DNA from: Hymenopellis radicata | Taxonomy: Eukaryota; Basidiomycota; Agaricomycetes; Agaricales; Physalacriaceae | NCBI GenBank assembly: GCA_015501595.1 | Contig: JADNRX010000326.1 | Location: 1-61,300 of the forward strand | Direction of reading: 5' to 3' | Length of the DNA: 61,300 nt | Shown: positions 53,672 through 61,300 of the stretch, one piece after another | How positions within the stretch are numbered: the first letter of the stretch is position 1 | Layout of the letters: each line of letters starts with the position of its first letter | Notes under the pieces: model-generated | What the model saw: the letters and a program-made list of their open reading frames with translations, nothing else | Databases searched by the model: none | What the model was told of the DNA's origin: nothing | Program-made: the position numbers and the translations under genes

Positions 53672-55040
53672 TTTCAAAGGCTGATAACTGTTGAAGCTGA
53701 AGTGAGGTCTAAAGAGCAAAAGGATCCCCACTCTTATACTCTGTTCGTCCGACGGCCTGCACAACCTCAGAGCCAGACGTCTGTCATTTTCTGTATGTTG
53801 AGCCCAGCTGAATCTATTGCGCCTCGACGCAGTGACCCTCCGGGAGACGAAGAGTCCGGAGAAGTCAATTCACTCAACACTGGCAAGGCAGCCAATTCTA
53901 CGCGAGTGAAAGTGACAGTGCAGAACGCCGACTCCGGCAGGTACTCTCTCCGGAGATGCTGAACATGTGGTCGTGTTCTGTATGCATTTGTGAAGCGCCG
54001 CAAGGCAGCCAATTCTACGCGAGTGAAAGTGACAATGCAGAACGCCGACTCCGGCAGGTACTCTCTCCGGAGATGCTGAACATGTGGTCGCGTTCTGTAT
54101 GCATTTGTGAAACGCCTTCCGACGAGTACGCAAGACGCTTTCGCTTCGGAATCACCTCGAGGCTCAGCAGGAAATGTACGAGGAAAGCGAGATTTTGAGA
54201 GGTAACGGCGTGAAGCAGTAGTATCTCGGACATACGGAAAGTCAGGACTTGACTGAGTAGAATGGCAAGATAGGAAGAAGGAAAGTCGCGATCACGAGAA
54301 CTATTCAAACTCCGACGCGGCGCTTAACTTCAATCCTCCATCTCTTACACAACGACTGAATGGCCTCCAGGCACTGCAGATAATAATCATCCCGACCCAC
54401 GTTCGTTTCTATGCTGGAATTCATATCGTCGCGCCTCCGATGCCAATGGATCCTTGCCTAACTACAATGGAAGAACCAACGTCAATGAGGATTGTAAAAC
54501 GCGTCTCCTGGAACGTCAGAGTAATCACAGGCGTAAAGGACCTCCCGATGTTCCCCTCCCAAACACAAGAACAACTTGGACATTCTGAATGCTTCTACAG
54601 CTCCGTGGGCATGGCCTGCGCAGAGATTTTGAATTATTAGCTCAAAGCTGCTATCATTTCCAGAACATCAGCTTCGGCCGACTACGCACGGTACAGTGAT
54701 CACGGTCCCCTGCACGTTACAGGCCACATCACCAGGCGACCCAACATTCAGTCCCATCTATCAATCATTCGAACAGGCTCAAAACGGCACCAACCTCCAA
54801 CACGTACTTGACCGCCGTGCCCCGTGTACTGCATATTCCGTCACCCCGCGAGGAAGCCCTATGCACAGACAGATGCTTCGAGTCAATGGTACCTCTCCAA
54901 CCCAGAAGTATTGTACTTGAATATATATACGACTTTTGCTTAACCAGGTGTGATAATTTAGTGAAAGCAACTCGTACCATACATCTATGTAGTGTCCACC
55001 CAATAGGTCCTCATTAATATAATATGAAAGTAATATACAG
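53672..55040. other. promoter of copy D and spacer
   Basis: Contains the tandem duplication described next. Around 54690-54920 a + strand frame (SPGDPTFSPIYQSFEQAQNG) has coding character but no assignable start or family; it is not called. Confidence 0.4.
53884..54117. repeat. 117-bp perfect-phase tandem duplication upstream of copy D
   Basis: CAAGGCAGCCAATTCTACGC begins at 53884 and again at 54001; the two units differ at only a handful of bases. It lies 213-446 bp before the copy D start codon. Confidence 0.85.
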
Positions 55041-57118
55041 CTATGTAAGCCGCTGCAGCTCATCGTGAATCGAGAATCCCAGCCGCCGCTGCGTTTTTGT
55101 GGCCTTGCGCCCACCCGTTGACCTGCAGGATAATGAGCAACGATCAAGTGTCGAAAAGATCACCATACCTCTGCTCCTGGCATACAAAGCTCTCTGGGGC
55201 ACCCTCCCAATCATCGAGTACATACTTGCCTGCCATCGAGCTCCCCTGCCCATCTCCATCCCCGAATAGATCTAGCGCGAGCTGTGTATGACTGACACCA
55301 GCGTATGTAGTCGGGCACCGAGGATTTATCACTATTCGGGCGGGGCGGAACACTGAGTTTGGTATTGACAAGCGCGCATTGTCCTCTGGGAGCGGTTCGA
55401 CCTCGCCAGCCTCCTCATCCGACATGGCATCGTAGTCTGACCCAGCATTCGCATCTGGGTCAGCAGCCTGTGCCTGCCGCGGGTTCACGTCGTCCCGCTC
55501 CCCTCCAGGTTTGACCTGTGCTGGTGCATCCCGCGCTTCCATCATCAACGGGTCTCGGGCAGCGACCTCGACGAGATGGAGATCCCGTCGAGCGTTCTTG
55601 ACGTTGTGTTCCAAGTCGACTTCCTCCATGGCGTCGCGCGCGCTACGTATCCAGAGATCGCGACAGAACCACGCCTGGCTGCTATCCAGACATGGAGATT
55701 CTGCGTCTCGAACAGGTGCACTTTCTGCTCTGCTCAGATTTTGGAAATTGGTACCGGCGCGATAGTGTATGCCTTTGTAATATGATTGGGCGGGATCGAC
55801 GACATGTGTGCCTGCCTCGCAGCAAAACACTTGAAAAGGGAGGTGTTGGGCGTATCGAGATGCACCATTCTGATCGCGTGGAGGAACAGCGTCCGATTTT
55901 GACGAGGATTTGGATTGCCTGAATTGATCGCCTTCAATATCGCGTGTTCTCCACCTAGCAAAAGAGGTTAGCTCAGTTCTTTGTTTTTGGAAGCATATAA
56001 AGAAATAGCCACAAAATAAACGCGGAAAGCCTGTGCGGCTCACACAGGACCCCGCGTATTGCGAAGGCAGTCCAACATACCTATCGGAAAAGATAAAGAA
56101 TCCGTTATGCTCCGCCCAATCCATCCCACAGACCATAGCGGCCTCGTTAGCAAAGCTAACCCGAATGGTCTCCAAAATGTCGTTGGGACAAGTAAAGCCC
56201 TTCAACCAGATAACCCGGTGAAACTCGATCTGTCGCTTCGCCTGCAACTCCCTCAACGGATCCAGCGCCAAATTCCTCATATGAGCCTCCTCGAGAGGGT
56301 AATATGCGGCTCCAGGATCCTCAGTCATACCTGGAACCCGCCTTATCCTGAACGGCACACCTAGCAGAATCAAGACGGCCTCGCACAGATCTGTTAGTGT
56401 TTCCGTCGAGTCTGTAGAGTCGTAGTCGAGCATAGAGACGAAAATGTTGTTGGTTCCGAGGCGTTTGGCCATCTGGACTATCACAGCGAGTTGGTCGACG
56501 AGAAAGTGGTCCGCCGAGTGGATAACGATGGCAATGTAGTAGAGCTGACCGTCGCGAACGAGGTCGTCGTACGTCTCCTCGTGCTTGTTTTGGCCAAATG
56601 GTCGCGTAAGGGTGGGACATAGGGCGGCGACCCAGCCGTTGAGCGACAAGAGCTGGTCGATGGCGCTGAGGACGTGCTGGGTGTCCATGTTGGCTGTTTC
56701 CTTGCTCGTCATGCTGAACTGCGCATAAGCTGGGGATCCAGAGAGCAAAGAAAACGACGACGTACTATGGCATTTGAAAGCGCTCCCAGTAATCGTTGAC
56801 GCCGTTCCGCACAACGTGCGACAGCAGATCCGTCCGCTCGTCTCTCCCCATACGCGCCTGCAGGAACTTGTGCCGTTGCACATTGAGCGTCTTGTCCGGC
56901 CTCGTCGCGCGTTCGATGAAATTGTGCTGCTCGATTTCCAGGCTCGACGACGGCCGTGTTGAGCTCGTCTCTGAAGGCGAGAACAGCAGTCGGATAAGAA
57001 AAATAGCGGCGACGAGGGCGAGCAGACGGGAGAGACTCCGCCGTCGCAGCGATAAGACCATTCTGGAGTGACGGAGAGAAGGGAGACTCGTATTCGGCCC
57101 CTTTAATTCGCCCGTCAT
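55041..57118 (-). CDS. CAP59/CMT1-type glycosyltransferase (GT69), type II membrane protein
   Basis: Golgi alpha-1,3-mannosyltransferase-like enzyme of the family that builds cell-surface polysaccharide in Cryptococcus. A basic N-terminus (MVLSLRRRSLSR; in-frame ATG upstream at 57118) precedes one membrane anchor, LALVAAIFLIRLLF. The catalytic region starts YYIAIVIHSADHFLVDQLAV, with NIFVSMLDYDSTDSTETLTD, HMRNLALDPLRELQ, FHRVIWLKGFTCPNDILETI and AAMVCGMDWAEHNGFFIFSD, then WRTRDIEGDQFRQS across an intron. A 180-residue acidic, Ala/Asp-rich insertion follows before the conserved C-terminal NPRCPTTYAGVSHTQLALDL. Introns: GTACGT...TTCAG, GTATGT...TGCTAG and GTATGG...CTGCAG. The acceptor sugar is unknown. 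Confidence 0.85.
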
Positions 57119-57274
57119 AATTTTAGTCTATACACGTGGTCGATCCTTGGTGTATCCTCCGCGAAAGCGCGTCGCTGAGAGTGGTTCATTATACAAAAAA
57201 TTTACGTGTTATGTATAGTGGTGAGTATATGCTACGATGTCCGTACTCCCAATTCAATAGTATCCACCCTTTCC

Positions 57275-58775
57275 AGCTCAGCAGTCCTTGGTGATATTGG
57301 CCCTACAGACTGGTACGAGGATGGTATCGTATCCGCAAAGTCGTTGATATCGGAATCGAAAATGGAGGAGAAAAAGCGTCGGTGAACGAGGCGGTTTTAC
57401 TTTCTGACTCTGGATGAGTAGCAGTATTCGTGTGCAGAATATGGAATGAAGGACGCGTTGGGGCCTAGGCAGGATTAGACGGATCGTCACGTAGTCCTGA
57501 AAGAGTTCGCTCACGTAGCAAGCCAGTTGGCAAGAGCCTGAGGACAACGTCAGGATGATGATATTCTGGAGAGAGGAAGACAGCATACCGGTTTGCAAAT
57601 TGGGACGATAACGTTTGCTAATGATATAACTAGCAAACAACCATTCAGTTCCCATCGACGTCTAGTGTGGACGACTTACAAAGGATGTAGATGAAGAAGA
57701 GCAATCCTACGTCTGTATTAGTGCAACTCTAGGAGACGGAACAGTACTCACCGTCTTGAAAATACAGTCTGTTAACCCACGAGGAATGGGGCTGGCGTAC
57801 TGCATCAAAATGTTAGAATTCCGAAACGCAACACGAGACCGGTCACGAACAGTGTTGCCTTGCTTTAATACACATAAGGATGGCAATGACTGCTTGGCGT
57901 CAGGGCGATTCCGAACTAACAAGTTCGGCGAACGTACTGGTTTCGCAGAGTAAAAGTAGAATGTATGAACCCATGATAATAGGACTAGCATGTATCAAAC
58001 GGCAGCCACGTCCAGAGATTGGTCCGTCTAGATGCGTTCTGAGAATAGATCAAACACGAAGCGCAGCAAACGTACAGACAAGGGATTCGAGCTCGAGCTG
58101 GGCCATGACGATGCCGGGAATGGCGACGACCTGTATCTTCATGAGCAGAGATTATCATCGATACAGGTTCTTGCAACGCACGAGGAAGAGAGCAATAAAG
58201 CCATAGAGTACAGCACGTCGTCGTTCCCAGATGGCATACGTGCGTATCATGAGGATCACTGCGACCATTGAGTCCAGCTGTCATGCTACTACACAAGATA
58301 ACGCACCTTCACAAAGAAGAATACCGATGACAATAAACCCTGGACGTCTTATCAGCAACGAAACACATTCAAAATGGATCCCCCATACAAGTGAGAGCCT
58401 TGAATCTGGCGATGCATTCCTGCAATATCCACCCAATGAGCTTGTATGTCGAAAAGTCACCAAGATGATTATCACGCTGACCTCCGGCGTAAAATAATCC
58501 AAATGCACTGTAGCCGCGACACGTCAATCCGACACCAAAGACATACTCGGGAGTAGAACGCACGATGAATCGATATAAACGTATCCACGAACGGGAGATA
58601 ACGGTTGAGGAAGAACAAGATGGAGCTGAACGCCAGTGGCCTCGACCATACATACTCAACCTACGCGCACCGATATCACAATCACCTTCCTCCATACCAC
58701 GAAGAAAGGAGCTCTCACCTCCTGGTCCAGTGTACACAAGAGATCATAAATCTTGACATGGAGACAGTCAACCTC
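57275..58775 (-). CDS. DUF6533-type multi-pass membrane protein (partly resolved)
   Basis: On the minus strand IYDLLCTLDQE joins by an intron to VEYVWSRPLAFSSILFFLNR and YLPFVDTFISIHRAFYSR, which is the signature of the agaricomycete DUF6533 family of predicted seven-helix proteins. Further exons include MVAVILMIRTYAIWERRRAV and LYGFIALFL then IQVVAIPGIVMAQLELES, and a hydrophobic C-terminal part between 57275 and 57655. The gene is rich in very short exons, so only the core could be traced; the start codon was not found and the exact 3' end is approximate. Role unknown; a receptor-like function has been suggested for such proteins but nothing here shows it. Confidence 0.6.
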
Positions 58776-60599
58776 CTATCACTACGGAGAATGGGTCGGG
58801 TTAGCACTACTGAAAACTCTGTAAAAATCTGCTGAATATATAGGATTATACACCTCACAAAAGTAAGCAGAGACAGACTCAAAAAGCAAGGTTGTCCCTC
58901 CGTTTCGGGCTGCCTAAAATGCCCGGCAAACTCGGTGTTTCGGCACCATTGGCTGCAATGGGAAAACCGAGGTAAAACTCGGGGTTTTCAGCAGCGCGTG
59001 ATTCTGAAGATTTCCACAAAAAACTCTGTGTTTTACCCACATGATGCTTGGGACAAAATCTGGTTGAAATATGAACTTTCTTCTTCCTTTTAGGGCTCCT
59101 GAATCAGACCCAAAATGTTGGCTTTTGACAGCCTTTCATCAAATAGCACAATCTTCCCAAAATCTGATGTTTCCTGCACATTTTCATTAGGTGAGAGATT
59201 TAGCTACAACTCAGAAATTCTGGGAAGTTTTTTACAGCCTAATTTTCATCTGAAACCCTAAATTTTTATAGGCTTTCCTCCTACGTGAAATATTGAGCTC
59301 TCCGGAGAGCCGGATAGCCGGCTACGGATTACCGGACAGCGTGCTACTCGACGGTAAGCAAGAGGCTCACTGTACCTGCCGTCTTGGGATTTACGCCCGC
59401 AAGCGCCCTTTCAGTTGACATTGGCGCGTGTAGGTCGTCGAAGGAGCCCGTTCTCCCATTTTGGTGCTGCTGAGCACGGCGCTGGTGCGTTATTGTCGCC
59501 CACCCCACCTCATTTACTTACTAGACTGCACAGATTGTCTGCAATAACGCCTTCGCTTACTGCGCGCCATTTGTCACCTTTTCGTCGCTACTAGTCTGAC
59601 ACTTGTCACAGTCGTCTTCGACGGCACCCAAGACGCGACTTTACCGTCCCACTCATAAAACGTTGAGTCTGCTACTCCATATGGCCGCGCTGTAAGTCTC
59701 CCATCTTTCTTCTCGTTGTCGTTCTACCTACTTCGGTTGTAGTGCTGTTTCATTCGAGCCTTCGTCAACCGGCCTTTACGACCAGACCACGAAATGGTCC
59801 GGATTTAATAACGAGATGGTCCGGATTTAATAACGAGATAGTCCGATTCTTCGACTGCTCGCGTTTCCCTGGACGACACAGACGGCGCTCCTAAAGTGTT
59901 TGAGTCGTCCTCTAGATCTAGGACGCCACATCACGGATTCGCCGCCGTATCAACGCTGCTTTCATGGAGTTTACTAATCGGGGTTCGCTAGTTGAATGCA
60001 GGTTGATTTGTTCCTTCTCGTCTGTAAGTCTGTTTCTGCTTGAGTATTGACTGAATATTCTTCCATACCTTCGATAGAATACCCAGTTGCGGCACACAAT
60101 TCAACGCCGCTCCCTTTCACGCCGTCCTTCGCCGACAATAGTTGTCGACACGTTGTATCTAATGCTTGGCTTCGCGTCGGTGAATGCACTTTGCTACGCG
60201 ATGGCTGCCGTCTGTACGCTAACTCCTTATATTCTTGCGTTGATGAGATCGACGACGACTGGACCAGGAACCTCTGGCTCTCAGCCGTATTCATTGCTCT
60301 GGTCTAATGGATTTCATCGACTGTGCCAGAGGATTTTGATGATCTTGGACGGTTCTCGCTCGGTTTCGAAGTGTTACTGGCATGTAGTCCAAATACTTAT
60401 CGAACGTAAACATACACTAATAACCCAAAACCCTACGACGCACTACGCGCAAACTCGTCATGGCACGTCCGGACGGCAATCGACACTTAATGAACATGGA
60501 AAAACGATGAGACAGAGCGGACAGTGACCAGACCGGAGACGCACTCTAATCTAGATCTGTCCCAGGGAAATAGTGCTTTGTTCCTCGCGGTACGGGTTG
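58776..60599. other. 1.8-kb spacer with palindromes and a short tandem repeat
   Basis: No gene identified. Notable items are the adjacent palindromes GCTCTCCGGAGAGC (59297-59310) and TAGCCGGCTA (59315-59324), and a 22-bp tandem repeat at 59793. A short spliced frame starting ATGGCCGCGCT at about 59690 might be the first exon of a lost gene. Confidence 0.4.
59793..59848. repeat. 22-bp tandem repeat, two and a half units
   Basis: ATGGTCCGGATTTAATAACG(AG) occurs at 59793-59814 and 59815-59836, followed by a diverged partial unit. One unit removed would leave a frame running through it open, so the duplication itself breaks that frame. Confidence 0.75.
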
Positions 60600-61300
60600 G
60601 GTGAGGTCTCGTACCTGACCCGTGCCCTGTCTTCTTCAATAACGGTGTGTCTCACCTTACCGCCAGCAGTGATCTCCAAGGGCGCTACTCATGTGGATGT
60701 CGTATGTTCCGGATGTCAAAGACGCTCTGCCTGTCCTTAAATCCTCTGATTCTTGGGATCGAAGAAATCGGTCACTACGTTTCTCCCATGGGTGCTTACG
60801 ATCCTCACTGGTTCATCGAAGGAAAGGTTAACGAAACTTCGTCCGAGTGGTTGAGGGGATTCTTCCACAAGGGTTTCTTCCAGAGACGTTGAGTGGGCGG
60901 GCACAGACTGTCGTCGTTGGACGTGCTCGTCTTGGTGGTATTCCCATGGCTGTTATCGCCGTTGAGACTCGCACAATTGAGCGTGTCGTTCACAGGCCGA
61001 TCTAGCAAAGCCCACCTCATTCGAACAGCACATCATGGAAGCTGGCCAAGTATGGTACCCCAACCCCGCGCGTACAAGACTGCTCAGGCCATCTTTGACT
61101 TCAACCGCGAAGGCCTCTCACTCATCATCTTAGCCAACTGGCGTGGATTCTCTGGCGGCCAGGAGTATATGTATGATAAGTCCTGAGGCAAGGTTCGAAG
61201 ATCGTCGATGGACTGTCAAGCTACAAGCAGCCCATATATATTGTTCCCAACGGTGAACTCCGCGGAGATGCTTGGGTCGTACTCGGTCAAGAAACAGAAG
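60600..61300 (+). pseudogene. acetyl-CoA carboxylase carboxyltransferase fragment, frameshifted (runs off window)
   Basis: Fragments in all three frames follow the eukaryotic ACC carboxyltransferase domain in order: [148 protein letters not shown] and YIVPNGELRGDAWVVLGQE. At least five frame changes and an in-frame stop (TAG at about 61001) separate them. No intron interrupts the 700 bp. Since ACC is essential, a functional copy must exist elsewhere; this is a duplicated, decayed piece. Confidence 0.8.

Noticed and set aside
1..61300. tRNA, rRNA and CRISPR-like features
   Set aside because: No cloverleaf with a recognisable T-loop, no rRNA sequence and no regularly spaced repeats were found on either strand.

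Overview
The window is nuclear DNA of a filamentous basidiomycete, most likely an agaricomycete. Genes are split by many 45-65 bp GT-AG introns. There are three class I hydrophobin genes, several small secreted cysteine-rich proteins, a DUF6533 membrane protein, a CAP59/CMT1-type glycosyltransferase and a gene of a transposon-associated family that is multicopy in mushrooms. No rRNA, tRNA or CRISPR array was recognised.

Layout. 0-11.2 kb is conserved housekeeping: the 3' end of a PMCA-type Ca2+ ATPase, an unknown single-exon gene, the double-strand-break protein NBS1, a HAD phosphatase of the glycerol-3-phosphatase/DOG type, and, head to head with it, NAD-dependent glycerol-3-phosphate dehydrogenase. 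11.9-17.6 kb is a hydrophobin cluster (two +, one -). 18.1-20.9 kb holds a UCH37-type deubiquitinase directly downstream of an ASX-homology (DEUBAD) protein gene, a family known to regulate UCH enzymes. 21.4-34.6 kb is accessory and decaying: a four-member (with 53.2 kb) secreted-protein family of which two members are broken, a tandem pair of secreted paralogues, a FAD oxidoreductase, an adenylating-enzyme relic, a TMEM19-like gene and a frameshifted SDR. At 34.8 kb lies an intact MITE with an 8-bp target duplication. 35.8-37.3 kb encodes a PP2C-fold protein without its metal ligands. 39.3-45.6 kb is a transposon-associated gene pair, one member split by a 525-bp insertion. 45.7-57.1 kb is again gene-rich: glycerol dehydrogenase, ornithine carbamoyltransferase, a TauD dioxygenase, the fourth secreted-family copy and a GT69 glycosyltransferase. 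57-61.3 kb holds a DUF6533 gene and a broken acetyl-CoA carboxylase fragment.

Together: glycerol metabolism is represented three times (synthesis pair at 7-11 kb, glycerol dehydrogenase at 47.6 kb), and the UCH/ASXH neighbours suggest a fungal deubiquitinase-activator module. Several otherwise good genes carry single-base frame breaks, mostly near short homopolymers, so assembly error should be considered before calling them pseudogenes. Exon ends were read by eye from frame and splice-site continuity; start codons of multi-exon genes are the least certain part.
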